DNA from: Zhengitettix transpicula
Lineage: Eukaryota; Arthropoda; Insecta; Orthoptera; Tetrigidae
NCBI GenBank assembly: GCA_037074705.1
Contig: CM073590.1
Location: 244,395,101-244,459,100 of the forward strand
Direction: 5' to 3'
DNA: 64,000 nt
Shown here piece after piece: positions 13,893 through 24,963 of this stretch (its first letter is position 1; each line of letters starts with the position of its first letter). Below the pieces are notes generated by a model that worked only from the letters and a program-made list of their open reading frames with translations, did no database searches and was not told the DNA's origin. The position numbers and the translations under genes are program-made.

Positions 13893-13980
13893 GAGTCAAC
13901 TCGGGTGGCTCAGTGGTTTGAGCACCCGTGTACCAATTGGGAGACCCAGATTTCGATCCCCGGTCCAGTTGAGATTTTTC
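13893..13980 (+). mobile_element. tRNA-derived SINE head
   Basis: TCAACT at the 5' side pairs with AGTTGA at the 3' side like an acceptor stem. Between them are an A-box-like GTGGCTCAGTGGTTTGAG and a B-box-like GATTTCGATCCCC, at tRNA-like spacing. The anticodon arm is poorly formed, so this is a SINE promoter region rather than a working tRNA gene. Confidence 0.65.
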
Positions 13981-14546
13981 TATACTGATCACTTACTTAA
14001 AAAATTTTCATGACATGAGCTTTTTTTCTCCTCTGAAAACATATATTTCATATCTTACGATTGTTCCCTTCACCTTATTTTCCTTTATATTCACTTGGTA
14101 AATTAAGTGGTCAGTTAATCCTCCGATGCCATACAAGATACCATCTTTGACTACCTTGTGCCATGCACACTTCAATTTCAATATTCAAAAGAAAAATTGT
14201 GCAACATTTTCTCCTTTTTGTGTAAAAAAAAAACAAACTTCTTTCATAAAAATATAGCCACATGTTTAAGAAATAAACTCTCAAAATAACCAAACACGCA
14301 CACACATATGAAGTGAAGATGACGGACATTATTGAAAAAAAAAAAGTAAAGCTCCGAATTTCAACTCTTCAGCTCATATCTGATTGTTAAGAAAAATAAA
14401 GTTTGTTGTTACAAATTGCAAAATTGTTAGTAGGTATAAACAAACTCGTAGATAAGCTATAAAATATATACTCCTGTATATTTTACACAAAGGAAAGTTA
14501 CAAAGTGCCTTAAGAGATAATAAGAGAAATAAGGGATTTCTTCCAA

Positions 14547-14626
14547 AACAAGTCTTCCAGAAACGTCGTGTGGTATTTATATTATCACTTCTTTTGTCTG
14601 AATCTGGCTGCCTTCCTTATTACTAC
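14547..14626. mobile_element. Single arm of foldback family 1
   Basis: TTCCAGAAACGTCGTGTGG followed by TGTCTGAATCTGGCTGCC is the right-hand arm of the family. The matching left arm is absent. Confidence 0.75.
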
Positions 14627-14832
14627 TTCTCAGTAAAATTGTAGTATTAGTAGGGAACACAGGAAATGGCATCAGTTTTTGGTACTTTTCAACGTTTTAG
14701 GATTGGAGGAGTGGTAATCTCAATTTTTAAAGAGATTTAAGACTACATCCAATAAGCTTGAAATTTTGGGCTAGATAGAAATATGAATAAATCTTAGTTG
14801 TTCCTTACTGTGCAAAATACAAAATGTTTTTA

Positions 14833-15443
14833 TGGTGCGCTTCTCGCATTCAACTTGAACATCAAGTAATTTTTTTTAATTTTGTCTAAATTTCTGCCTG
14901 GAAGCATGGCTTGCCAGTGCCGAGTAGCTGACAGAGGACAATTGCAGGACAAATTAGGGAAATCCACGGGTCCCGCAAACAAGGTCATGGTCGGTCAAGA
15001 AAGGGGTTGATGGCTGAGAAGGTATGGTCCTAAATTAGAGTCACATGTCAATGTCAATGAGGACTAATCAGGACATATTGATTTTTGGGGTCCGATAAGG
15101 ACAGCGGTGACCATCAGCGGAGGAGGGGGAGTCTCCAGCAATTATAGCGGACTTGTGCAATTCGGGTGTGCACATTTTGTCTCGGCCATCTGCTGCTGCA
15201 GCCACAGTTACCAACGATAGACGACCCCTGTCCGAGCTTCAGAATTGGTAAGCCGCAGTCTATGTTTCCAGGTAGCGCTCTTGTTTGTTATAAATAAACC
15301 ACAGTTAATCTTGGGAAAGGAGGTGTATGCATCCCTGGGCAGGCTGGCAATCTTTCTTTATTGATAAAGTGTGGGCAGATATTTCGGCTTTGTTTATAAT
15401 AAATTCTTGTTTTTTTCTATTTAACTGAATAATTTTCTTTGCA
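14833..15443 (+). mobile_element. LTR of type B, with adjoining primer-binding site
   Basis: The block starts TGGTGCGCTT and ends TTTGCA, with two spacer bases before TGGCGCCCAACA (15446-15457), a primer-binding site of the lysine-tRNA type. It matches the minus-strand LTR at 24310-24963 and the plus-strand LTR starting at 63421, but is more diverged. No gag or pol reading frame follows, so the internal region is lost. Confidence 0.75.
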
Positions 15444-15445
15444 GG

Positions 15446-15457
15446 TGGCGCCCAACA
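15446..15457 (+). other. Retrotransposon primer-binding site (lysine tRNA type)
   Basis: TGGCGCCCAACA lies two bases after the LTR end. The same site, on the other strand, abuts the LTR at 24310. Confidence 0.7.
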
Positions 15458-15459
15458 AA

Positions 15460-16190
15460 TCTTGTAATATTAAAATTTATCATTTAAATCCAAAAATTGT
15501 AAGAAAGCCCACCACATTCTGTCTTAAATACAGAATCTTCTTTGATTTTCCTTTTTATTTGGAAGCTAGTATTTAGGAAGACACTGGTGTTTCAGAAAAA
15601 TATTGTACTGTGATACAGAAAAGTATTTTTATTTAAGTTTTCTCCCAGTTACAATAGCATTTTTCACATGTTTACACTTTAACATTTATATACAGTATAT
15701 GCAAGTTTAACAGCTGTAGTGACTTCGAGATGTAAAATACAACTTTCCAAATTACTCCAAAGCAATACTCTTGACAAGAAATTTCTATATTTAAACTGAA
15801 GAAAAATAAAATTATGAACTATTCAACATCTAATTATTATTAGAAGACTCCTTGATGAAAATAATACTTTTATCATGTGACTGTAGCTCAACTTGAATTT
15901 ATGGAATACATGCAATAAACTTGCATAACTACATTTTAATCAATATTATGAGATGTTATGTGGAAAAATAAAGATATTGTATCATCACAGGATGGCATGT
16001 CCGGGCAACATAATCCCAAAAATACATTATTACTTAGAAACTATTACCATTCAAATGAAGCACCATCAACAACTACAGAATGACCTTAACAGACCGTAAA
16101 TGAATAAGAAAAAATGTCTTGTTAACCTCGTGTTTTTTCTACAGAGTACAAAATTGAAATGAAAATATAATAAGTCTGTTTTAAAATATA
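15460..16190. other. Intergenic stretch with no recognised feature
   Basis: AT-rich sequence after the LTR. No reading frame, RNA or repeat was recognised. Confidence 0.5.
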
Positions 16191-16192
16191 AA

Positions 16193-16402
16193 AAGATAAA
16201 ATAGCCAAATGACAGACAAAATGAAGTAATGATATAAATACCACACAATATTTCTGGAAAATTTGTTCCTATCGTCAGGTGATTAAGTATTGCGCACTTG
16301 TGTCACTCACAGCTCGTGTTTTTTAAACACCTGACGATAGGAAACATTGTGATATATCACCACTTCATTTTGTCTGTTATTCCACTATTTTATCTTATTG
16401 TT
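16193..16402. mobile_element. Foldback element, family 1, copy e (compact)
   Basis: The left arm AAAATAGCCAAATGACAGAC and the right arm CTGTTATTCCACTATTTT are mirror copies. CACCTGACGATAGG pairs with CCTATCGTCAGGTG across a short centre at about 16285-16320. Confidence 0.78.
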
Positions 16403-16845
16403 AGTATAAATTTGATGCACTATCAGGTGTGTAGACTTCATTTTAGCCATTAAAAATTGATTGTACTCAGTGGAACAAAATTATAAGCAAATGGTTTGTT
16501 TCCTTTTATTTTCACGACATGCTATTCAAGTAGATCCCCACTCAACAATTTGATAAAAATGACCACTAAAGAAAACGTAATCTCTCTGTATGTAATTATT
16601 TTTTTATTACGTGCTTTATCTTTTGTTTGGTATACATTTAGATTTTCTTCAATCTTTCTACACAATTCCAATGCATGTTATGTACATTTTTCAAGTTCTT
16701 CTATACTAATTTGCATTGAAAGTAAAAAAATAATAATACAAAATTAAAATATACATAGCATAAATATCACACACATAACTTTAACATGTTTCAATAGCTT
16801 TACAATTTTGTTACAAATATAATTTCTAAGAAAAATATACAGAAT

Positions 16846-17639
16846 TTAGTATCTCAAAAGTTCAGGGGAAAATGTAGAGAGACACATACACAATGGTTCT
16901 TTTATTCTTAGTCTCCTTCCTGGTCTACGAGGTTTCATGTACATCATCCTCCCATACACTTTGTCTGCCTTTTTGGCATTATAGCACATGTATTTATCAT
17001 TTATGTCATCCACTGAATGACGCAAACCTGCATCGGAAATTAGCATGTTAAAGTATTCGCAACTTTTACACAGATTACGAATATCTCGTTGGTTTAAATA
17101 TCTAATTATTTTGAGCTTTACAGCATCAGGCACTCCTAAAAGAGAAGGGTTTAACATGCCTTGTGCATTTAAAATCAATGTCTTAACAGGGTATATTAGT
17201 TTGTCTATCAGCTCCTGTGATAGCTGCAACAAATTTTGAAACCTTGAAACAAAGGAGTCGCTGGCAACATTTTGCATAACCTTCGAACAATATAATGTGC
17301 ACGAATACAATGCTTCTGGAATGTTAGATACAATTAAATTGCATTCTAAAACATCACCTACTAAGAAACAAACGAGCCTGCAAGTATACTCCTTCAAATG
17401 TCCAAGAACGACCAAAAATCTATACAAACTGTTTTCAGAGTCCTTCCAATCAGATGGTAACATATAAATACCATCTTCAGTAATATGTGAAGCACAGGGT
17501 TGAAATTCTGACTCCACCATTAGCGAATACAGTAGAATCGTTACAAGGTCACTATCACTTATCTCATTGTGATTGGTGTTCAAAGAACATACAAGAGTTT
17601 CTAAATACTGAGTGTTTATTACAGATGATGCCATTTCTC
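16846..17639 (-). CDS. FBXO7/nutcracker-like F-box protein (PI31-like domain plus F-box), single exon seen
   Basis: FBXO7-type proteins are substrate receptors of SCF ubiquitin ligases and bind the proteasome regulator PI31 through a shared FP domain. From the first ATG (17634-17632) the frame is 262 codons. Residues ~10-140 resemble the FBXO7 FP domain (QYLETLVCSLN, DLVTILLYSLMVESEFQP, MLPSDWK, GDVLECNLIVSN). Then LSQELIDKLIYPVKTLIL leads into an F-box, LLGVPDAVKLKIIRYLNQRD, with DIRNLCKSCEYFN. The tail has a basic patch (MKPRRPGRRLRI) and ends LSTFSPELLRY; the long proline-rich tail of vertebrate FBXO7 is absent. TTTCTATTGCAG immediately precedes GAGAAATGG at 17639, so this may be a last exon (phase 1) with upstream exons I could not find, or a gene starting at this ATG without the ubiquitin-like domain. 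Confidence 0.75.
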
Positions 17640-19817
17640 CTGCAATAGAAATTGACAAAACTGTGCTTACCAAACATTTATAGAAACAATATTTTACTGA
17701 ATATTATCAAAAAGTATATAAAAAAAAGGCAAATATCAACTTTGAATAGAAATTTTCGAAATGATATTGACAATAAAATACAATTTTAAACATGTAGGTG
17801 ATTTAATATGCCAATAACTTCATTGTGTTAATTAATTAAAATTACTATAAAGTGGAGTTCCATTATGGCAAATCAATTAAAGGAAGACCTTTATTCCCCT
17901 ACAACTTCAAAGAAAGTTCAGCAGTGAATGGAAATTAACATAGTTTAAGATCTTCAGGTTCAAAATTATACGTTACATTTAAATGTATCTGCTACCAAAC
18001 AGTTTATTAGATGGAAAATCATCCCACTAGGTCCAAAATATAATTCACTACATTGATTATGTTATATGAAAATTAACTAACAATGATGGGTAAAATTTGA
18101 ACTATTTATGCTTAACAGAATGCATTTTTCACTTTACAGGACAAAGATGTTAACAGTAATCATGGCTCTGAATAAAAAAATTTAAAAGTTTCAAATATGT
18201 GGTATTATACCATGTGAATACACCCGTTTATTACAGAATATGAATTAGCAAGAGCAAGAATCATTTTCTACAGTCAATGTGGAAAAAATGATTTTAAAAA
18301 AAGGATTTAAGGTATTATGCACGGCAAAGATAAAGTTTCTTATCCTCCAAAAAAAGTAATTGCAATTCTTTGCAATAATGAATCTACACAATAGTGTCCA
18401 GTGAATGGCAACTAGGTCAAACTTTATAACTAATTTTCTACATAGCAAATTTCTGAATACTAAAATTCAATTTATATAAAATAAACATCTGAAATCCACC
18501 AAAAAGAAGCAATATATCAGTGTAAATCTTACATACTCCTTCCCTCTCTTAAATTAGAAGAAAACAAACGTTTAAAATGACTGAATATATCATAAGTAAT
18601 TATAAAATACACCTCCTTAACGACAGTGTATCAAACTTACCTAGTCATGTAATTTGGATGTATTCTTTATAATACCATATTTCTTCAATCATTCAAGAGT
18701 TTCAGTTAATGTGCAATCTGAAAATTTTCAAAATTATTTAGGAACCTCAGTAAAGGTGAAAAGAAGCCATGGTTACTTAATCTTAGCAGCACTAACTAAG
18801 CAAGTTTTAATTTCGGTTACTAGTACACTTGTGAAAAGAAATGTTCTGATAATAAGGACACAACAGAGACAATAAATGTGTACAACTAAAGATTACGATG
18901 AGGAGTAAGAAAAATTAGTTATTAGAATATATATATCTTAGTTATAAAAGTCTGAATTAATAGCATAATAAAAATACACATAACAATGTTTTTCACAAAA
19001 GTACCAATTACTCTTCTCGGTCATGTAAGGTATACAATAATATAATTGAATTATGCATAACTTGGATGTAAATTTTTTTTAAAAAAAAATATTATCTTGG
19101 TATTATAATGAAACAGAGAGAATTCGCTGTAATTAAAATTTGAACTAACTCATTATTTAAAATACTGGTAAAGTTCACTATAACCTACAAATGGTAAAAA
19201 ATATATAAATATCCGCTAAATAATCGCGAACTTAGCCGACACTTTAGTTGAAACTTTTAAACAAACTGCTGTATTTTCATTGTTATTTAGTGAATACGGT
19301 TAATATAATTGCTTTATTTTGAATCTACTTTTCTGTGTATTTGACAGTAAAGTAACCAGGAGAACAATTCCTGCGCCCCCTCTTCTGTCCCTATACGAAA
19401 CAGCCGAAAACAAGTTTATAGAAAATGATGACTATTTACTTGGATAACCTGAAGACTTCAACTACCAAGTCATCGAGGAAAACTGTGGCAGAATTCCGAT
19501 AGATTGTGGAAGGTGCGAACAATAACTAAAATATATATATGAAAGACCGTGTTTGGTTTACTTACGACTAACACTAAAGCGTAAATATTATAATGGGCCA
19601 AATTTGTACACACACAAATTAAAAAGACAAGTGACGTTTAATTTCTCTGACTCAACGATTACAATTCGTCAGTCTTGATTCTATCAAGAACAAATGTCGC
19701 AAATCATTGTCCGAAACAACTAGACTCTCGTTATGTGCTATTATTAATTCTAAAAGTGAAAATAGATAGTATGTTTATTACATACATATGATTTATAGCG
19801 ATGTATATAATATATGA
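17640..19817. other. AT-rich stretch upstream of the F-box gene
   Basis: No ubiquitin-like exon or other coding exon was recognised on the minus strand. The short plus-strand frame near 19424-19516 is broken by a stop and has no family match that I know. Confidence 0.45.
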
Positions 19818-20010
19818 AACCAAAGAGATATATAAACATACTAGAGTGGCTTATATCAGCATTACAGCGCTCTGGGTGGCAGCAACAAACAACACTGGCC
19901 GCCATTTTTTAGTAGGTCCACTTCACCGAAATTCTTAGTTGTGTTTACGCTGTTGTTGGTGAAAGTTTTGAAGTTTTTGTGTTAAAATAAATGGTTTGTT
20001 ATTATAAAAC

Positions 20011-20082
20011 ATGCCAAGCGTGTGTTCAGCCTACAATTGTAATAATCGTAGTTCGAAAACACAGGAAGTATCGTATTTTAAG
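20011..20082 (+). pseudogene. THAP zinc-finger first exon of a P-type transposase
   Basis: The frame begins MPSVCSAYNCNNRSS and ends EVSYFK at a canonical AA/GTAAGT donor. The two cysteines (residues 5 and 10) are the first half of the C2CH motif of THAP domains, and the start-to-donor layout matches THAP genes in general. The second THAP exon, which should carry the conserved tryptophan and the Cys-His pair, is not found; a foldback element lies where it would be expected. Confidence 0.75.
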
Positions 20083-20101
20083 TAAGTATCAGCATAATAA
20101 T

Positions 20102-20266
20102 AAGAAAGATAGCCAAATACAGACAAAATAAGTGATAATATAAATACTGCACAACGTTTCTGGAATCCTTGTCCTTTCTTCAGGTGCTAAGAAGAGCCTA
20201 GAGCGACAAAACTGCACTCGTCATTTGACAAGCTTTGGAGGTGCTGTTGTGTCGCTCTAGGCTAGG
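20102..20266. mobile_element. Foldback element, family 1, copy f
   Basis: AAGAAAGATAGCCAAATACA to AGAGCGACAAAACTGCACTC is the left arm. Only a short part of the right arm remains (TGTGTCGCTCTAGGCT). It is inserted inside the P-like transposon just after the THAP exon. Confidence 0.8.
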
Positions 20267-20349
20267 AGCGGTTACATGTTGCAAATAGCATGACCAGGCT
20301 ACACATTCAGTACGAGGCACAGCAAATGGAGGTAGACACGAAGCAATTC

Positions 20350-21240
20350 TGTAGCAGATGCCATGAGTTTTTGTAGAGACTTGGGTTTGTCTGAATTTGT
20401 AAATTGTGAGGGCACGGTAAAGTTCATAAAAATGGTAGATAAAGCATTTGATTTGTTGAATTCGTGCAATGTTATGAACAAGGGTACAAAAACTCTTGTG
20501 TTTAGAGGCAATAGAGTTACAATATGCAACACAATAGAAAGATATATACAGTATTAAAGCTGTACGATGGGAGTTTAGTCAGGGAGGAAGATGGACGTGT
20601 GTGTGTGGGATTGTTTTAGATCTTCTCAGTTTGAGGCAACTGGCAGAGAAGTGTGTGTGGAACGATTCTCCAGTTCTCAAATTTATATTAAGTAGGAGAA
20701 TGAGCCAGGACCATTTAGAACTCTTCTTTTCTTGCATACGAAGATGTGGGGGAAATACAGCTTAGAGCAGCATGTAGGAAATCTTGGATCACACACATAG
20801 AACCATCCAATAGTACTGGAGGGATTTTGGAGACACTGGTTGTACCCATTGAAAGAAATAATTTAAAATCTTGTACAGATCACAATTTTGATCATGATTA
20901 CATCCCTGAATATGAGAGATTAACATTATATTCAGAAAAAGTGGTAGAATATATTTCAGGAAGTGTTGTACGGATGGTGGTACAAAAAACTAAAGTGTTT
21001 AGGTTGTTTAGAGCTGCTCCTTGCTCCTCGCTCTCAAAGAAAAACGGGACTGATTAAAATAAAGGGCTTTAAAGACAAGTTAATGAACCCGTCTAAAGAC
21101 GTTGCTGGCAAAGTATTGAGGAGTAATGAAACACACTCAGGGGAAAGAAGAATCAGCTATTACGATTGTGTGTGCAAGTATTCCGGATGTTGGGACATAA
21201 TTCGGCCGAATTTGGTGAGGAAACTCACTACTCAATCTTA
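20350..21240 (+). pseudogene. P-element/THAP9-like transposase C-terminal half, multiply broken
   Basis: Successive frames give FCRDLGLSEFVNCEGTVKFI, KMVDKAFDLLNSCN, then MSQDHLELFFSCIRRCGGNT (the P/THAP9 hallmark around SQDxLE), YSEKVVEYISG, and finally GFKDKLMNPSKDV. These occur in the order found in P-type transposases, but several frameshifts and stops separate them and the RNase H-like catalytic half is missing. It cannot encode an active transposase. Confidence 0.8.
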
Positions 21241-22005
21241 ATAAAGGTTTTACTAAGACATTAATTCGTCATATGTGTAAAGAAAAAGCAATGGAGGAAC
21301 GAGGACGCAATATTAGGCAACTGATATTATTTAAAGGTTAATGCCCTAAATGTGTTATATTTACTTAACCCTTAAACAATATATGTTGTTTGTAGAGATT
21401 TAGTTTGAGGGCATAGTAAAGGCTAGCAGACTACAGGGGAACGCGCACCAGCCCTTATCAAACATGGCGGCTGAATGTTTCCAATTTGCTTCAAATATGG
21501 CGGCCACTTGTCCAGTATTGAGGAATAACGAAACACAAATAGGAAAGAAGAATTCGCTATTATACTTGTCTGTGTGGGGGTATTCCCGGATTTTGGGACA
21601 CAAACAAATTTTATTTTGTGAATTCGACCATTTAATAGTTTCGGCCGAATTTAGTGAGGAAACTCGCTACTCAATTTTAATAAAGGTTTTATTAAAACAT
21701 TACCTCAATTGCAGAATTCGTCATATGTGTAAAGAAAAAGCAATGGATGAAAGGAGGACGCAACATAAGGCAATTGTATACAAAACTGATATTATTTAAA
21801 GGCCAATAAATGTTCCTATGCCTTAAATGTGTTATGTTTACTTAAACCTTAAAATATATTGTCTGTAGAGATTTAGTTTTAGGGTCATTTGTGCGACACA
21901 GTTCAAGGCAAGCAGACGATGGGGAACGCCCACTCTGACAGTTTAAAACATGGCGGCTGAGTTTACAATTTGCTTCAAACATGGCGGCGACTTGTCCAGT
22001 CTATG
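21115..22005. repeat. Tandem duplications at the 3' end of the P-like element
   Basis: The segment with CATATGTGTAAAGAAAAAGC occurs at about 21270 and 21722. The block TGAGGARTAAYGAAACACA occurs at about 21117 and 21521. The block AAACATGGCGGCTGA recurs at about 21461 and 21947. Copies differ by several percent and by small gaps. The duplicated frames give the false impression of small genes. Confidence 0.75.
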
Positions 22006-22052
22006 TTGTTTATATACGTCTTTGTATGAAACTCTCGTTTATCTCTTTGGTT

Positions 22053-22778
22053 ATAACTAGTAAGCTTAATTAATTTGTCTCCAGAGGTACAATGCTTCAC
22101 CAATATGTTTCGACAGCTTTCTCATTCACTCTTCGTCCAGTATTAAACTTCTACTGCCGTACATAATTTATGATTTTTAACCACACACACACTTCGCCCA
22201 GAATGTGACGACCAAGCATCGCGTTTTTAATCTGTAACCGTGTTGGAAACCCAATAATGTTTTCTACTACCCTTCAGTCCGTTCCCTTTTCATTTAATTA
22301 CAAATCTTTTCGCGTGTTCGTGAATAATACGATTTTTTTTTGGACCCAGCTTATCAGAATGACAAATGGTGTATCATACGTGTGCTTGCTTTTAGTCGAT
22401 TTACCAATCTCATGCTAATAATTTGAATTATATTTATTTTCAGACTGGTGCGGTGAAACACAACTGGATATTTTTTTTTTATGATGAGTGGCAGTTGTGG
22501 TTGGTTTTGGTCTAAGAAGCCAGAGGTTTTAGCCTTCACAAGTGAATTGAATCTGTTGCACAACGATAAATATTAAATCTACAGAAATCGGGGGGGGGGG
22601 GGGAAATCGTCAAGTTTTCGTCGACGGAAGAAGAGACTTTATCTTCTCTCAGTGTAATCCTGAAATTAAAATACAGTTTTCCTGTCGCTTTGCTTCCTTC
22701 ACAGAAAATCTAATACGTATTTTAGCAGGATGTGAAATCGCTGAAACAAGAAGGAACACACACACACACAGCATTGAC
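22053..22778. other. No gene recognised; contains a 14-base G tract
   Basis: The poly-G run at about 22590-22603 and a CA repeat at about 22756-22770 are the only marked features. Confidence 0.5.
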
Positions 22779-22844
22779 TGTAACATTCCAGCAGTTGGGA
22801 ATGGGAAGTCCAGCTATGTCGTTCATCAACTAAGCTATACCTCC
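22779..22844 (-). repeat. 66-bp direct repeat flanking the CT minisatellite, copy 1 (tRNA-like on minus strand)
   Basis: It matches 24055-24120 at most positions. On the minus strand the sequence reads GGAGGTATAGCTTAGTTGAT, resembling a tRNA 5' end with an A box; no clear B box follows. Confidence 0.6.
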
Positions 22845-22854
22845 TGACGATTTT

Positions 22855-23860
22855 TTCAAGTCATCTCTTTAACCCAACTTGTTTCTCGCACTCTGCCTCT
22901 CTCTTTCTTTGGAGTAAGTCTCTACGTCTTTTTTCTGATTTTTCTCGACTATCATTCTCGTCATCTCTTTGACCTGCCTCTTCCTGTCTTTCTGTTTTTC
23001 TTGTTTCCTTTGTTTTCTTCGCTTGGAGTATATTTCAACATCTTAGTTTTTGTCATCTTCTAGACAATCATTCTCGTCATGCCTTTCACGTGCCTCTTCC
23101 TTTCTTTCTGTTTTTCTTGTATCCTTTGTTTTCTTCGCTTGGAGTATACTTCTACGTCTTTTTTCCTCTGATCTTATAGACAATAATTCTCGCCATGCCT
23201 TTGACCTACCTCTTCCTTTCTTTCTGTTTTTCTTGTTTCCTTTGTATTCTTCGCTTGGAGTATATTTCTACATTTTTTCCCCTCTGATCTTCTAGACTAT
23301 CATTCTCGTCATCCCTTTGACCTGCCTTTTCCTTTATTTCTATTTTCCTTGTTTCCTTTGTTTTCTTCGCTTGGAGTATATTTATACATTTTCCCCCTAT
23401 GATCTTCTAGTCAATCATTCTCGCCATCCCTTTGACCTGCCTCTTCCTTTTTTTCTCTTTTTCTTGTTTCCTTTGTTTTCTTCGCTTGGAGTATATTTAT
23501 ACATTTTCCCCCTCTGATCTTCTAGTCAATAATTCTTGTCATACCTTTGACCTACCTCTTCCTTTCTTTCTGTTTTCTTGTTTCCTTTGTTTTCTTCGCT
23601 TGGAGTATATTTCTACATTTTTTGTCATCTTCTAGACAATAATTCTCGTCATGTCTTTGACCTACCTTTTCCTTTATTTCTGTTTTTCTTGTTTCCTTTG
23701 TTTTCTTCGCTTGGAGTAAATCTCTAAGATTTTTTTCTGATCTCCTAGACTATCATTCTCGTCATCTTCTTGGGTACGCCTCTTCCTTTCTTTCAGGTTT
23801 TCTTGTTTCTTGGCTTTTCATTCCTTTTATTTCTCACCTTTTTCTACTCCAGGACAAATG
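22855..23860. repeat. CT-rich minisatellite, ~115-bp unit, about 8 copies
   Basis: Each unit contains CATTCTCGTCAT, then CTTTGACCTGCCTCTTCC, CTTGTTTCCTTTG and CTTCGCTTGGAGTA. Unit starts fall at about 22952, 23069, 23187, 23299, 23415, 23529, 23642 and 23753. Open frames across it (rich in F, L and S) are artefacts of composition and repetition. Confidence 0.9.
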
Positions 23861-24054
23861 GAATAGCCGAATAATCTCAATCATAATCTATTTAATATAA
23901 ACAGACGTAAAAATATTACCCATAAATTAATTTATTACGGAAAAAAAGACACTCAAAACAAAATAACACCAAATGTAACATACTTCCAACCGCTGCCGCT
24001 GCCGCCATGTAACATCCCAAACTGCCATCATGTAACACTCCACCACTGTGAACA

Positions 24055-24120
24055 TGTAACATTCCAGCAGTTGGAAATGGGAAGTCCAGATAGATCGTTC
24101 ACCAACCGAGCTATACCTCC
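24055..24120 (-). repeat. 66-bp direct repeat flanking the CT minisatellite, copy 2
   Basis: On the minus strand it reads GGAGGTATAGCTCGGTTGGT, an even better tRNA A-box match than copy 1. It continues as GAACGATCTATCTGGACTTC. A SINE origin is possible. Confidence 0.6.
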
Positions 24121-24296
24121 GTTAGCTCACCTGGCTACCGATAAAGGAAGAATTAAGAACAGGAAATAGGAAAGTCGGTAACGTGAGGGTTCGGGATCAA
24201 CTAATTGAACCTAGGCGTAGTGGTTGGTGTTTCGCTGCACTTCAGTTAAATAAGTGTGGTGAGCTTAAAGTCAAATTAACTAATGATATGCGGTTT

Positions 24297-24963
24297 GTTG
24301 GGCGCCATCTGCAAGAATTGTTCTTGCAGGAAAGGGAAATACAATATTTAGTTAATAAAAACAAGAATTCATTTTATGAGAATTTATATAAAACGAAAAG
24401 CTCTCCAGCCTGCCAGGGATGCATGTAACCCCCTCCCTTTCTCAAGATTAACCGTGGTTCTCCTCGCGGCAAACCGACGCGATACCCGGAAGCATGGAAC
24501 GCGACTTACCAGGTCTGCAGCTCGGACAGGGTCGACTCCCGTTGGCGACTCTCTCTCTCCGCAGCATTCGCAGAAGACGACCGGAGACCCACGTGCAAAA
24601 CCAAAACCTTCCAGGATCAACTCTCCCTGACCACTCTCACCGACGGTCCAAATTCATCTCCCTGTGTTCGCAGACTTCTCTCTCTCTGCCTCCTCAAAAT
24701 CCCTCTCTCCTGGTTGGTCCTTGTGCACACGTGACCCACTTCCATCTATTTTAGGGGCCATACCCTATCGGTCGTCTACCCCTTCCTTGGCCGACCATGA
24801 CCTTTCTTGCGGGACTTGCGGATTTTCCAATCCACCCCCGCCGCCATTGTCTTGTGTCTGCTGCTCGACGCGGCAAGCCACATTCCCATGCTTCCAGGCA
24901 GTAATTTTGGGCAACAGTTATAAAAAATATTTTGGTAACAAATCGATAAATAAAGGCGCACCA
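24297..24963 (-). mobile_element. LTR of type B with primer-binding site
   Basis: On the minus strand the LTR runs from TGGTGCGCC (24963) to TTGCA (24310), about 654 bp, followed by GA and TGGCGCCCAAC (24307-24297). It is a close match to the LTR at 63421-64000. Several overlapping open frames across it are non-genic. No gag or pol follows on the minus strand. Confidence 0.8.

Larger units (their letters stand above)
19818..22052 (+). mobile_element. Decayed P-element-like (THAP9-type) DNA transposon
   Basis: A perfect 13-bp inverted pair, AACCAAAGAGATA at 19818-19830 and its complement at 22040-22052, encloses a THAP exon and a broken P-type transposase. Further inward the ends keep scattered similarity (AAAC, then AGAGT). 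An inner inverted pair, GGCCGCCAT and ATGGCGGCC, also recurs. Flanking 8-bp duplications are not convincing. A foldback element (about 20102-20266) sits in the intron position after the THAP exon, and the 3' part contains tandem duplications. Confidence 0.7.

Noticed and set aside
13893..13980. A functional tRNA gene
   Set aside because: Box A, box B and an acceptor-like stem are present, but the anticodon arm does not fold properly and there is no terminator run directly after it.
21464..21799. 111-codon frame beginning MAAECFQF
   Set aside because: It is a tandem-duplicated 3' end of the P-like transposon, not a gene.
23050..23635. Three overlapping frames rich in F, L and S that look like small membrane proteins
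   Set aside because: They are translations of the 115-bp CT-rich minisatellite and repeat with its period.
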